Assembly (NCBI RefSeq): GCF_017948245.1
Contig: NZ_CP072872.1
Span: 1-64,000 of the forward strand
Reading direction: 5' to 3'
Origin: Rhizobium sp. NLR16a
GTDB lineage: Bacteria; Pseudomonadota; Alphaproteobacteria; Rhizobiales; Rhizobiaceae
DNA: 64,000 nt
This document shows positions 41,231-49,706 of this stretch, piece by piece (the first letter of the stretch is position 1; the number at the start of each line of letters is the position of its first letter). The notes beneath the pieces are model-generated. The model saw nothing but the letters and a program-made list of their open reading frames with translations. It was not told where the DNA came from and did no database searches. The position numbers were made by a program, and so were the translations under genes.

Positions 41231-41763
41231 GGGCTTGCCTTCTTGTTTCGTGCATTCACCTCACGGCTCAGGAGAATGGCCGGGTGCTGCACGTCTTCAA
41301 ATTGCCAGAGGCCTGCTCGCTTATCCCGAGCAAGTTGTTCGGCCACGGCATAAGGTACGTGATAGGGCAAGCCCTCACCGTTGAGGGCTGCGAAGGCGTA
41401 TCCACTTGTGATCAGGACGTTCGCGAGGTCGAGCCGTTGTTTTCCGACGGTGGCGTAGCAGACGACGTAGGCGGTATCATCCTTCTTCGCCACCGGGGCG
41501 CAAACAGGTTTGGTGTCCTTGATGTATGCAGCAAACACGGCAAGGGAGGCATCGCCGCAATCGCGCTTCTGCCCGTGTTTGTCGGTATATGAAGTGCCGC
41601 GCAAACATGATTGAACTCCATAGAGCCGGAAGCGCTTGCCGTCCGAGGTCCACGTATCGCCGGTTTCCAAGGTGACGCCGGGCAGCAGATCAAAATATCC
41701 ATCGGGCGCGGCCATGGCGGTAGTTGTCAAGAGAGCCGAGAGAAGGAGAAGAGCCCTTCTCAT
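41227..41763 (-). CDS. Exported thermonuclease-like protein (second of three)
   Basis: A 178-residue protein with a signal peptide (RALLLLSALLTTTAMA). It keeps the SNase order of elements: TWTSDGKRFRLYGVQSCLRGTSYTDKHGQKRDCGDASLAVFAAYI, a C-VVCYATVG strand, LDLANVLITSGYAFA, and a C-terminal RDKRAGLWQFE. The DGDT acid pair is absent (SDGKRF), suggesting loss of nuclease activity and a structural or binding role. Overlaps the genes on both sides by four bases. Confidence 0.7.
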   Translation of the reverse strand: MRRALLLLSALLTTTAMAAPDGYFDLLPGVTLETGDTWTSDGKRFRLYGVQSCLRGTSYTDKHGQKRDCGDASLAVFAAYIKDTKPVCAPVAKKDDTAYVVCYATVGKQRLDLANVLITSGYAFAALNGEGLPYHVPYAVAEQLARDKRAGLWQFEDVQHPAILLSREVNARNKKASP

Positions 41764-42368
41764 TGGCCCTTAACCCTCGGATCGGCCCACATTCCAAATG
41801 AGCCCTCCCGGCCGATTTCCTCGGCCTTGGTGAGATCTGGACGAACAGGCGTTCCGTCTGGCTTCTTTGAGAGGCGGAGTGCACCGAGTGACAGAAGCTG
41901 CTCTTCGAACATGTCGACGGAATCGAGACTACCGGGAAAATTATAGTAGCCGTAGCAAGTCGCGTTCTGGACCGGGGCACCTTGCTCGCTCACGAAGGCG
42001 CGGCAAAATACGACCTTGGGGTTTTGCAGCATGATTTGAAGCTGCTGCTGCGCAAAGTCAGTGCAGGTCCCGGCGAAGTCTTCGCTGCGATTGACCATCT
42101 CGCCTTTGCAAGGCTCAAGCCCGTAAAGGTGCAGTGTCGTTTTCTCGTCTACGCGGAAGTCAGTCGGCGAAACAGCCTTGAAGCCGGCTGTTGTTGCATA
42201 GCCTTTGCGGTCGCCGACTTTGCCGCTCCCGTCATAATACTCGATCACCAGCACGGTCTTTCCCGGTGCTGCCAGGGACTTGATGTAGTCCTTGTTGATG
42301 TCCGTAACGGACAAGGCGGGTGTTGCCATTAAGCAACTTGCTACTGCGGCAATTATCATCCGTTTCAT
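41760..42368 (-). CDS. Exported thermonuclease-like protein (first of three)
   Basis: A 202-residue protein, first gene of the operon divergent from virB1. Signal peptide IIAAVASCLMATPALS. SNase-like features are RVDEKTTLHLYGLEPCKGE, FAQQQLQIMLQNPKVVFCRAFV, and the C-terminal AEEIGREGSFGMWADPR, the GFGMW-type ending also seen at 342-854. Active-site residues are not evident. The start codon follows AAGGGCTAG, a motif that recurs elsewhere in the plasmid. Likely periplasmic; possibly a component or helper of conjugation. Confidence 0.7.
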   Translation of the reverse strand: MKRMIIAAVASCLMATPALSVTDINKDYIKSLAAPGKTVLVIEYYDGSGKVGDRKGYATTAGFKAVSPTDFRVDEKTTLHLYGLEPCKGEMVNRSEDFAGTCTDFAQQQLQIMLQNPKVVFCRAFVSEQGAPVQNATCYGYYNFPGSLDSVDMFEEQLLSLGALRLSKKPDGTPVRPDLTKAEEIGREGSFGMWADPRVKGQ

Positions 42369-42527
42369 TTTCTAGCCCTTACCCATATTGCTTCCGTCTA
42401 TTGCCCCGCGAAAAGGGGTTTAAGTGTGCAGCCAAAAAGTGTATCGCTGAACCAAATCGATGTCACACGTTCACCAACTTAATCAGTTTTTGTGTCAATC
42501 ACAACACCGCAAGTTTGGCGGGGACCG
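42369..42527. promoter_or_regulatory. Divergent promoter region of the virB and exported-protein operons
   Basis: About 160 bases between two divergent start codons, so promoters for both operons must lie here. It is AT-richer than its surroundings and contains a CCCC-N7-GGGG hairpin near 42404-42418 followed by TTTAAG, and GTGTGCA...TGTCACAC elements. No -35/-10 pair is convincing enough to place. Confidence 0.5.
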
Positions 42528-43487
42528 ATGGAAAAAAGGGCTAGAATTGCAGGCAGTTCGGGCAAGGCCGCGTTGGCGGGGACTGCCCTTTTGACCATGT
42601 TCCTGGGCGGGATAAGTCACGCCCAAGACGGTCATAAAAATGGAAATATTGCTGATAATAAAGGCACTTGGCAAACTAAGAGTAATGCTGAGTTTGCAAC
42701 GAACTTTGAGGAACGATGGAATGGGCCTGAAAAGGAGTTCGTTCTTGGCTTTGATGGGGTCGTAAAGCAGACCGACAACGCAGATGAAAACCAACCGAAA
42801 TTTAGGGGTTTGAATCAAATTGATGCAGCCTTAGGCTATTCTGCTACCAGCAGTGGCGCAGCACAAAATGCTGAAAATGTGCAACTTCCGACAGGCTCAA
42901 TAACGCAATTTGATGCAGATTTTCAGGCGAACAGCGGCACCAAGGAAGTGCATGAATGTGGTCCGTCTCCGCTAAACACTGACGAAATTAAGTCTTTGGT
43001 CGTCCAGACGGCGCGGAAGTACAGCGTCGATGAAGTCTTCGCGGCGGCAATCGCCTGGGCAGAGAGTGGCTTTGATCAAAGCCGCAACTCGCCCAAGGGT
43101 GCTCGCGGGCCGATGCAGCTCATGCCGGCTACGGCCGCTCGCTTTGGCGTCAAGGATGTCTGTGATCCGGCACAGAACATCGAGGGTGGCATAAAGTATC
43201 TGCGGGTACTGCTCGACGAGTTCCAAAACCCCCTACTCGTCGCGGCCGCCTACAACAGCGGCGAACAGCGGATCTATGAGCACGGTGGCATCCCGCCCTT
43301 CCAAGAAACGGTCGGATACGTCGCCAAGGTCGTGAACTATCAGCTCGGGCTGCCCATGCCGGCGGCAAAAGGCAAATCCAGAAAGCCCGCTCAGCAAGCG
43401 GTCTCGGATGCGAGTGACAGCGGGGACGCTGGTGTCATCGCTGTGAAGAAAACCGGCGCGTTTGTCGGCGGTGTGATGCACTTTTGA
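42528..43487 (+). CDS. virB1: VirB1-like lytic transglycosylase
   Basis: A 319-residue exported protein, first gene of the T4SS operon. Signal peptide at residues 15-32 (AALAGTALLTMFLGGISHA), a 120-residue unknown region, and an SLT domain: EVFAAAIAWAESGFDQSRNSPKGARGPMQLMPATAARFG with the catalytic Glu in AWAESG, and AAAYNSGEQRIYEHGGIPPFQET. It opens peptidoglycan for the secretion channel. The ATG at 42528 was chosen because it gives a normal signal peptide; 12 codons of upstream frame are less likely. Confidence 0.85.
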   Translation: MEKRARIAGSSGKAALAGTALLTMFLGGISHAQDGHKNGNIADNKGTWQTKSNAEFATNFEERWNGPEKEFVLGFDGVVKQTDNADENQPKFRGLNQIDAALGYSATSSGAAQNAENVQLPTGSITQFDADFQANSGTKEVHECGPSPLNTDEIKSLVVQTARKYSVDEVFAAAIAWAESGFDQSRNSPKGARGPMQLMPATAARFGVKDVCDPAQNIEGGIKYLRVLLDEFQNPLLVAAAYNSGEQRIYEHGGIPPFQETVGYVAKVVNYQLGLPMPAAKGKSRKPAQQAVSDASDSGDAGVIAVKKTGAFVGGVMHF

Positions 43488-43498
43488 AGGAGAGAAGT

Positions 43499-43846
43499 AT
43501 GCAGATTGCAATGCAAACGGGGAAGTCTCAGGCTGTAAAGCTTGCGGCTCTGTTCGGTCTCGTGGCCGCTATCCAAATCGTTGGCGCCGATATCGCCTTT
43601 GCGCAGGCTGCCGGAGGAGGCGCCTTCGCGCCGCTTCAAACCGCGGTCCAGATGATCGTCGATTTCATCACCGGTCCCTTCGGCCGCCTGATGGCGATCA
43701 TTGCCGTCATCGGACTTGGCTTCCTCGCCTTTGCCGGCCGTCTTTCATGGTTCACGGCGGGCGCGGTCGTCATTGGCATTGGTCTTGTGTTCGGTGCGCC
43801 GTCGATCGTTGACCAAATGATTTCGTCCGTCGGCGGCGGCAACTGA
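43499..43846 (+). CDS. virB2: VirB2-like pilin subunit
   Basis: A 115-residue TrbC/VirB2 pilin. A long signal sequence ends at IAFAQA (cleavage near residue 42), followed by two hydrophobic helices (MIVDFITGPFGRLMAIIAVIGLGFLAF and FTAGAVVIGIGLVFGAPSIVDQM) separated by the polar AGRLSW turn, the known pilin layout. It forms the conjugative pilus. The ATG at 43499 has AAGGAGAGA upstream. Between virB1 and virB3. Confidence 0.9.
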   Translation: MQIAMQTGKSQAVKLAALFGLVAAIQIVGADIAFAQAAGGGAFAPLQTAVQMIVDFITGPFGRLMAIIAVIGLGFLAFAGRLSWFTAGAVVIGIGLVFGAPSIVDQMISSVGGGN

Positions 43847-43848
43847 TC

Positions 43849-44148
43849 ATGAGCGAGTTTCAGGACGAAAAGCCATCTCTGACGCCGCTGGTGATCGGGT
43901 TAACCCGGTCCCCAACGCTTTGGGGTGTGCCTTATATGGCGGTAGTGCTGATCGTTGGCATCACCATCATCGGCTGGCTGGCAACGAACCATCTTTTGGC
44001 GTTGCTCATCGCTCCAGTCGCCTACCTTGTCCTGTTCTCGCTCTGCGCCTGGGACAACAAGATCCTCGAGGTGCTGCAGGTGACGTCTCGCAAGACCCCG
44101 CGCACGCCCAACAAGCGCTTTTGGGGCACTAACTCCTACGGACCGTAA
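43849..44148 (+). CDS. virB3: VirB3-like inner-membrane protein
   Basis: A 99-residue protein with the VirB3 signature PTLWGVPYMAVVLIVGITIIGWLATNHLLALLIAPVAYLVLFSLCAWDNKI: two close membrane helices near the N terminus, then a cytoplasmic C-terminal tail (KILEVLQVTSRKTPRTPN). It works with VirB4 in pilus biogenesis. Starts two bases after the virB2 stop and ends two bases before virB4. Confidence 0.9.
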   Translation: MSEFQDEKPSLTPLVIGLTRSPTLWGVPYMAVVLIVGITIIGWLATNHLLALLIAPVAYLVLFSLCAWDNKILEVLQVTSRKTPRTPNKRFWGTNSYGP

Positions 44149-44150
44149 CC

Positions 44151-46610
44151 ATGCTGAAAGTTGTCAAAGAAGAGCTTGGGTTTGGCCGGGTCGCTGGAAA
44201 CGAGCGGCCCATGTCGACTCATATTCCGTATCTGCGCCACGTCTCTGATACGGTTATCGGGCTGGAGAACGGCTCACTTATGAGCGTCATCAAACTTGAT
44301 GGCCTGTTCTTCCAAACGGAAGACCAGGCTGAGCTCAACATGCGATCGGTCGTACAAAACACGATGATCCGAGCCTTGGGATCCAGCCGCTATTCTCTTT
44401 GGTCGACCGTAATCCGCCGAGAGGTCGAAACGGAGATTGGCGGCGCCTATGACTCATCGTTCTGCGATCTTTTGAACAAGCGCTATATGGAACAGCTGCG
44501 CCATAAGCGCATGTTCACGAACGAGATTTACCTGACCATCGTGCGCTCCGGCATGCGGGGTGCACTTGGCGTCGGCGACACGCTGAAAAGGATCTTCGAC
44601 CGGGCCAACAAAGACGCTCGGGTCCAGCAAACGCGCGAAGACGTTACAGAGCTTGAAGAGCTGATCGGCAACATCGTGCGCGATCTCCACAAATATGGAG
44701 CCCGGGCGCTCGGCATTACCTATCGTCGCAGGAACGATCACGAGGCCAAGATCGAAGGACAGGAGGAGACGGAAAGGGGCGAGCCCTACTCCGAGCCCTG
44801 CGAATTCTTCAATACGATCCTGACATGCGGCGTGCCGCGTAAAATGCGCCTACCACGCATGGGTATCCGCAATTACGTGGGCACGTCGCGACTGCATTTC
44901 AGCAAACGGACCATGCAGGCTCAAGCGGCGGTAGATGAAGACAGCCGCTTTGGCGCGCTCCTGTCGATCAAGGAATACCCGCCCTTTACCGGCCCGGGCA
45001 TGCTCGATGGCTTGTTGCAGGTGAACCACGAATTCATCCTGACGCAATCCTTCACCATCGCCGACAAGCCGATTGCGCAAGAGCGTATTAGCCGCCTGCA
45101 GCGGCAAATCCGGGCATCGGACGAATCCGGCAGTTCGGTCGAGCAGGATATCGACTTTGCGCTCAATAGCCTGATGAACCAGGAAGCCGTGTTCGGCTTC
45201 CACCATCTTTCGCTTTTGTGCTTGTCCCGCGATTTGCAGGGCATAAGCCGCACGGTTTCCGAACTCGGCGCCTGCCTCACCGACATGAACATCAACTGGC
45301 TTCGTGAGGATTTGAACCTCGAGGCCGCGTTTTGGGCGCAGCTCCCCGGCAACCACAGCTACATTTCCCGCAAGGCGATGCTTTCTAGCGCAAATTTCTC
45401 CGGCCTCTCCTCAATGCACAATTTCGCGACGGGGCAGGCTGATCGCACTCATTGGGGACTGCCGATCACCATTCTCGAAACCACGTCGCAAACGCCGTAT
45501 TGGTTCAACTTCCATCGCCGCGACATCGGCCACTTCCTTGTTACCGGCCCCACTGGCTCCGGCAAGACGGTCGCGTTGACGTTCTTGTTGGCGCAGGCGA
45601 TGCGAGTTTCGCCCACGCCAAGGGCCGTGTTCTTCGACAAAGACCGAGGGGCGGAAATCTTCGTAAGGGCGATCGGCGGTTCGTATGAGGTGCTGTCGCC
45701 GGGGACGCCAACCGGCTTCAACCCGCTTCAGCTCGACAATACCGGCCCCAATCGCGAATTCTTGCTGCGGCTCTTGAAGGCAATGCTGCGCTCAGGTGAT
45801 CGCAACGACTTTACCCAAGAAGACGAGGATACGCTTGAAAGAGCGATCGTTCGTCTGATGCAGGAACCTGCCGCGGAACGCAATTTGCCAAATCTCGCCG
45901 GTCTGCTGGTGGGCCGGTCGCGGGCGGATGCCAATGACCTTCATTCCCGCCTCCGCCCTTGGATCGACGGCGAAAAGGCGTGGCTGTTCAACGCTCAGCA
46001 TGACGTCCTCTCCTTCTCTGGTCGCAGCGTCTTCGGGTTCGACATGACGAACATCCTCGGCAACGAGGATCTTCGCACGCCGGCGCTGATGTACCTCTAT
46101 CACCGTTTGGACGAGCTGCTGGACGGCAACCCGGTCATGTTCTTCATGGACGAGGGTTGGCAGCTCCTCATGGACGAGACCTTTTCGGCCTTCATCGTCG
46201 ATAAGATGAAGACCATCCGTAAGCTCAACGGCATTGTCGGTTTCGGCACTCAGTCCGCCGCAGATATCGCCAAGGCGAAAGCTTCGCATACTCTGATCGA
46301 GCAATCGGCGACCAATATTCATTTTCCAAACCCTCGGGCCGATGAAGACAGCTACATCAAGCGCTTCGGCCTGACGGTGAAGGAATTCAACTTCATCAAG
46401 AACACCCCGCCCGAAAAGCGAACCTTCCTGATCAAACACGGCAATGACTCGGTAATCGCCCGGCTCGATCTCTCCACTATGCCCGATCTCGTGAAGGTGC
46501 TTTCCGGACGAAAGGAGACTGTCGAGGAGTGTGCGGCACTTCGGGAAAAATATGGCGACGAGCCCGAAAAATGGCTGGCTGATTTTTGCGGATGGGAGAA
46601 GGCCGAATGA
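44151..46610 (+). CDS. virB4: VirB4 ATPase
   Basis: An 819-residue ATPase that powers the T4SS. Walker A FLVTGPTGSGKTVALTF near residue 465 and Walker B NPVMFFMDEGWQLLMDE near 660 are intact, as are the C-terminal RADEDSYIKRFGLTVKEFNFIKNTPPEKRTFLIKHG elements specific to VirB4. The N-terminal half is the VirB4-type domain contacting VirB3. Its stop overlaps the next start (ATGA). Confidence 0.95.
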   Translation: MLKVVKEELGFGRVAGNERPMSTHIPYLRHVSDTVIGLENGSLMSVIKLDGLFFQTEDQAELNMRSVVQNTMIRALGSSRYSLWSTVIRREVETEIGGAYDSSFCDLLNKRYMEQLRHKRMFTNEIYLTIVRSGMRGALGVGDTLKRIFDRANKDARVQQTREDVTELEELIGNIVRDLHKYGARALGITYRRRNDHEAKIEGQEETERGEPYSEPCEFFNTILTCGVPRKMRLPRMGIRNYVGTSRLHFSKRTMQAQAAVDEDSRFGALLSIKEYPPFTGPGMLDGLLQVNHEFILTQSFTIADKPIAQERISRLQRQIRASDESGSSVEQDIDFALNSLMNQEAVFGFHHLSLLCLSRDLQGISRTVSELGACLTDMNINWLREDLNLEAAFWAQLPGNHSYISRKAMLSSANFSGLSSMHNFATGQADRTHWGLPITILETTSQTPYWFNFHRRDIGHFLVTGPTGSGKTVALTFLLAQAMRVSPTPRAVFFDKDRGAEIFVRAIGGSYEVLSPGTPTGFNPLQLDNTGPNREFLLRLLKAMLRSGDRNDFTQEDEDTLERAIVRLMQEPAAERNLPNLAGLLVGRSRADANDLHSRLRPWIDGEKAWLFNAQHDVLSFSGRSVFGFDMTNILGNEDLRTPALMYLYHRLDELLDGNPVMFFMDEGWQLLMDETFSAFIVDKMKTIRKLNGIVGFGTQSAADIAKAKASHTLIEQSATNIHFPNPRADEDSYIKRFGLTVKEFNFIKNTPPEKRTFLIKHGNDSVIARLDLSTMPDLVKVLSGRKETVEECAALREKYGDEPEKWLADFCGWEKAE

Positions 46611-47695
46611 GGAAAAGTCCTGCATTAGGGGCAATTTCAGCGCTGTGGCTTGGCGTTGCTGGACCGGCTGTTTCTCAGGTGCCCGTCATCGACGGAAAAG
46701 TGCTCGAGACCGACATAAAACGCGACGCGACAACCACGGAAATCGAAAAGACGGACAGCGACCGTCACACGGTCAGCAAAAGTGTGACCTGCTCGATGTA
46801 TCGCCCAGGCCGAAGCGGCGATGCAGCCTCAGCGGCCACGGCAAATCCGGAGATTACCGGTCTGGTGAAGCGTGTCGCCCAAGAGGAAGGCGTCGATGAA
46901 AACCTCTTCATGGCGCTTGTCTATCAAGAAAGCCGCTTCAATCCTTGTGCGAAATCGCCGGTCGGCGCGATCGGGCTTTCTCAACTCATGCCTGGTACGG
47001 CAAAAGATCTCGGGGTCGATCCGCACAATATCGAAGACAATCTCCGCGGCGGGGCGCGCTACCTGAAGCAACAACTTCGCCGGTTCAACGGCAACACCAA
47101 TCTGGCGTTGGCCGCCTACAATGCGGGACCCGGCAACGTACAGAAGTATGGCGGGATTCCTCCATTCAAGGAAACGCAAGGGTATGTCGCGAACATCACC
47201 CAAAAGTGGCTCCCGGCCTTCGGGGGTTCCGATGTTGCCAATATCCCGGTGAACTATGGCGGCGGATCGACGTCCTTTACCGGCATGCGGGATTCTACCA
47301 TCAATTCCATGGCGACGTCGCAGGCGATCGGCGAAGGCGGCGGCAACGTCGCATCGTGGCTGCAACAGTTAGGTGCGATGTCCAGCGGCACTATCCAGGA
47401 CAGTTGGGACCACAACTCCGGTGCCCGCAACGCCAATCTCGAAATGATGAACCAAGTCATCCGCCTCGGCACAACGATGGCGGATCTGATGAACTCCCGT
47501 AACGCGGTTGATCTCAGCGGCCTGTCCGGGTCCTCGCGCACCAGCGATTTCAAGGATGATGACGATAAGGAGGATCGCGAAACGACCGGTTTGTGCGATC
47601 CGCGCCAGGAGCTCGAATGGAGCCCGGTGGAGAAGGCTTGCGTCCAAAAACGGGAACGCGAGGACAACGTAGAACTGATGTTGAACGCTCAATGA
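46607..47695 (+). CDS. Second lytic transglycosylase in the virB operon
   Basis: A 362-residue exported protein between virB4 and virB5. After the signal peptide (ALGAISALWLGVAGPAVS) comes QVPVIDGKVLETDIKRDATTTE, strikingly like the start of mature VirB5 encoded next (QVPVIDGANLE). The SLT domain follows: NLFMALVYQESRFNPCAKSPVGAIGLSQLMPGTAKDLGVDP with catalytic Glu in YQESRF, and AAYNAGPGNVQKYGGIPPF. The C-terminal 150 residues are helical and acidic (including FKDDDDK). It appears to be a VirB1-type enzyme with a VirB5-like leader; it may localise cell-wall cleavage to the pilus base. Starts in an ATGA overlap with virB4. Confidence 0.85.
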   Translation: MRKSPALGAISALWLGVAGPAVSQVPVIDGKVLETDIKRDATTTEIEKTDSDRHTVSKSVTCSMYRPGRSGDAASAATANPEITGLVKRVAQEEGVDENLFMALVYQESRFNPCAKSPVGAIGLSQLMPGTAKDLGVDPHNIEDNLRGGARYLKQQLRRFNGNTNLALAAYNAGPGNVQKYGGIPPFKETQGYVANITQKWLPAFGGSDVANIPVNYGGGSTSFTGMRDSTINSMATSQAIGEGGGNVASWLQQLGAMSSGTIQDSWDHNSGARNANLEMMNQVIRLGTTMADLMNSRNAVDLSGLSGSSRTSDFKDDDDKEDRETTGLCDPRQELEWSPVEKACVQKREREDNVELMLNAQ

Positions 47696-47706
47696 GGAGA
47701 ACTGCC

Positions 47707-48411
47707 ATGAAACGTTTGATTTTGACGGCGTATTCGGTGGCCGCCCTTGCGTCCTCGGCTTTGGCGCAAGTTCCGGTTATCGACGGTGCCAATCTTGAGA
47801 TTGCGCAGCGAACGTCGAAGACGACCGATGATATCCTTGGCACTAACAAGGAAGTGCTGAAAACGGTCCAGGAAACCCTTCAAGCGGTGACCGGCGACCG
47901 CGGAAGCGATGCCAACCAGATGCAAAATCTTGCCGTTGGCAATGGCTTCAGCGTCTCACAGATGCCGTCGTTCGATAGCCTGATGTCGGGTGGCGTTCCA
48001 AACTTCGGCGGTATGGGCGGCGATGTCGCCAAGGTCGCAACGACCTTCATCAACGGCCTGCAGCTAGTGAAAAATCTGTCCGGCCAGTCGGGCAGCTCCT
48101 TTTCCGGCGACAAGTCCTATGAGGAGATGGTGAACACCGTTCTTGGCGTCGCTGCTCTCGTCACCGGTTCACAGCAGGCCGTCCAGACTCGCCGCTCGTC
48201 TTTCGAGCAGGCTGGCGCAAATATCGGCCAAGCCAAGGACATTAAGGGCTCGATCGATCAGAACACTCAGCTTCAGGTGCAAGCCGGGCTGACGATCAAC
48301 GAGCTGATCGGCGTGATGAACGGGGCCGTATCGTCGCTCCAGGCCGACAACCAAAGACGCCTGACCGACATCTCTAATTCTAAGAAGGCTCTCAGCTACA
48401 GTGACCAGTAA
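47707..48411 (+). CDS. virB5: VirB5-like minor pilin
   Basis: A 234-residue exported protein. Signal peptide LILTAYSVAALASSALA, mature start QVPVIDGANLEIAQRTSKTTDDILGTNKEVLKTV, then long helices with a glycine-rich insert (SGGVPNFGGMGGD), as in VirB5/TrbJ proteins that sit at the pilus tip. The ATG at 47707 has GAGGAG 7 bases upstream. Position between transglycosylase and VirB7/VirB6 genes agrees with the call. Confidence 0.85.
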   Translation: MKRLILTAYSVAALASSALAQVPVIDGANLEIAQRTSKTTDDILGTNKEVLKTVQETLQAVTGDRGSDANQMQNLAVGNGFSVSQMPSFDSLMSGGVPNFGGMGGDVAKVATTFINGLQLVKNLSGQSGSSFSGDKSYEEMVNTVLGVAALVTGSQQAVQTRRSSFEQAGANIGQAKDIKGSIDQNTQLQVQAGLTINELIGVMNGAVSSLQADNQRRLTDISNSKKALSYSDQ

Positions 48412-48628
48412 AATCACCATGCCAGCAAAGGTGCTTTTTCCTTTCTTGATCGTAGCCGGTCTCGCCGGCTGCGGCACGGCGGCGAAGGAAAAGACCGCTC
48501 CTTGCAAGAGGCCTGCGAACCTGACCTCCTATGCGTCAGATCCTCGCCTCGAATGTGGGCCGATGACAAGTGTCAACGGCAACGCAGCCGACGCCTTCGC
48601 TGCTATTGACGCCATGACGGCGAATTAA
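48401..48628 (+). CDS. virB7: VirB7-like small lipoprotein
   Basis: A 75-residue lipoprotein. The hydrophobic N terminus ends with the lipobox LAGC (VLFPFLIVAGLAGCG), so Cys near residue 24 would carry the lipid. The short mature part has two further cysteines (APCKRP, LECGPM). VirB7 stabilises VirB9 in the outer-membrane core. Start is either the GTG at 48401, overlapping virB5, or the ATG at 48419 which gives a more usual signal length. Confidence 0.72.
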   Translation: MTSKITMPAKVLFPFLIVAGLAGCGTAAKEKTAPCKRPANLTSYASDPRLECGPMTSVNGNAADAFAAIDAMTAN

Positions 48629-48640
48629 GGACGGTTGGCG

Positions 48641-49669
48641 ATGAACGACTTCCTTGGAGCGTTGCTGGAAAGAATTGAACAGACCGGAGCGAATTTCTCG
48701 TCGCGAGCCTACGGGATCGTCGGCAATGAGGTCGTGCCGCTGCTGACGATCATGTTCATCGCATATGTGGGCTTTTACGGCCTCCAACTGTTCATGGGAA
48801 CCGCTCGCGTCAGCGTCAGCGAGATTATCGGTCGGGTGGCGCGTATGTTGATCATCCTCGCGCTGGTGAGGAATTGGGACTATTTTAACACCCTCTTCTA
48901 TTCTTGGCTGAACGACACTCCGGAGGACGTTGGCCGAGCTATCCTCACCGCCACAGGGACCGGTATCACGGAACCGACAAACGGCCTGTCGATGATCTGG
49001 AGAACTGCCAACGAGGCAGCTTCAGCCTTCGCGGAACAGTCAGGCTATTTTTCGGTGTTGCCCTCGATGGTCGGTTTTCTGATCATGTTCGCCGTCGCTG
49101 TTTTTATTGCGGTAGCATTGGCCATCCTTCTGCTTGCAAAGGTGATGATGTGGGTCTTGATCGGGACGGCTCCCATCTTCATCGGTTGCATGCTTTTCGA
49201 CCAGACGAGGGGTTTGGGCGTCGCCTGGTTCCAACAGGTGCTGATGTATGCATTGATCCCGCTGTTCGTTTATGTCGTTGCGGCATTCCTTATTGCAGCA
49301 ATGGACCCGGAACTGACCAAGGTCAGCAGCGCTGCAAGCCAAAGGCGCCTTCAGCTCAGTGACATTTCCGCTTTTTTGCTGCTCTGCGCCGCCGGCGCTT
49401 TTGTCCTCTTTAATATTCAGGTTCTCGCGCAAGGGATTACCGGTGGTGTGGCTGCCGGTCTCGGCAATGTCGCGCGCGCAGTCGGGCGATTTGCTGGCAT
49501 ATCGGCACCCATTTCGGCCTTGTCCGGAGGGCAGCGCCTCACGGGAGCAGCAGGCAACGCGGGAATGCAAGCCAGGGCGCGCACGCAAGAAGGCATGCGA
49601 GCCAACATACGAAACGCCAGCGCTGAGGCGATGCAGAACCGCATCAGCAACAACAGCACGCCTCGTTGA
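48641..49669 (+). CDS. virB6: VirB6-like polytopic membrane protein
   Basis: A 342-residue inner-membrane protein with at least six hydrophobic segments (for example VVPLLTIMFIAYVGFYGLQLFM, MVGFLIMFAVAVFIAVALAILLLAKVMMWVLIGTAPIFIGCMLF, VLMYALIPLFVYVVAAFLIAAM). WVLIGTAPIFIGCMLF is the conserved TrbL/VirB6 motif. The C-terminal 70 residues are polar and cytoplasmic. It forms part of the translocation channel. The ATG at 48641 is preferred over a TTG two codons earlier. Confidence 0.9.
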   Translation: MNDFLGALLERIEQTGANFSSRAYGIVGNEVVPLLTIMFIAYVGFYGLQLFMGTARVSVSEIIGRVARMLIILALVRNWDYFNTLFYSWLNDTPEDVGRAILTATGTGITEPTNGLSMIWRTANEAASAFAEQSGYFSVLPSMVGFLIMFAVAVFIAVALAILLLAKVMMWVLIGTAPIFIGCMLFDQTRGLGVAWFQQVLMYALIPLFVYVVAAFLIAAMDPELTKVSSAASQRRLQLSDISAFLLLCAAGAFVLFNIQVLAQGITGGVAAGLGNVARAVGRFAGISAPISALSGGQRLTGAAGNAGMQARARTQEGMRANIRNASAEAMQNRISNNSTPR

Positions 49670-49680
49670 GGCGCGAAAGT

Positions 49681-49703
49681 AAGGGCTAGGTTTAAGGGCT
49701 AGA
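49681..49703 (+). repeat. Tandem AAGGGCTAG motif before virB8
   Basis: AAGGGCTAGG (49681-49690) and AAGGGCTAGA (49694-49703) lie directly before the virB8 start at 49707. The second one can act as ribosome binding site. The same 9-mer occurs before the genes starting at 12717 and 42368, near the start of virB1 (42536-42544) and in a hairpin loop at 13100-13108. Confidence 0.6.
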
Positions 49704-49706
49704 CGA

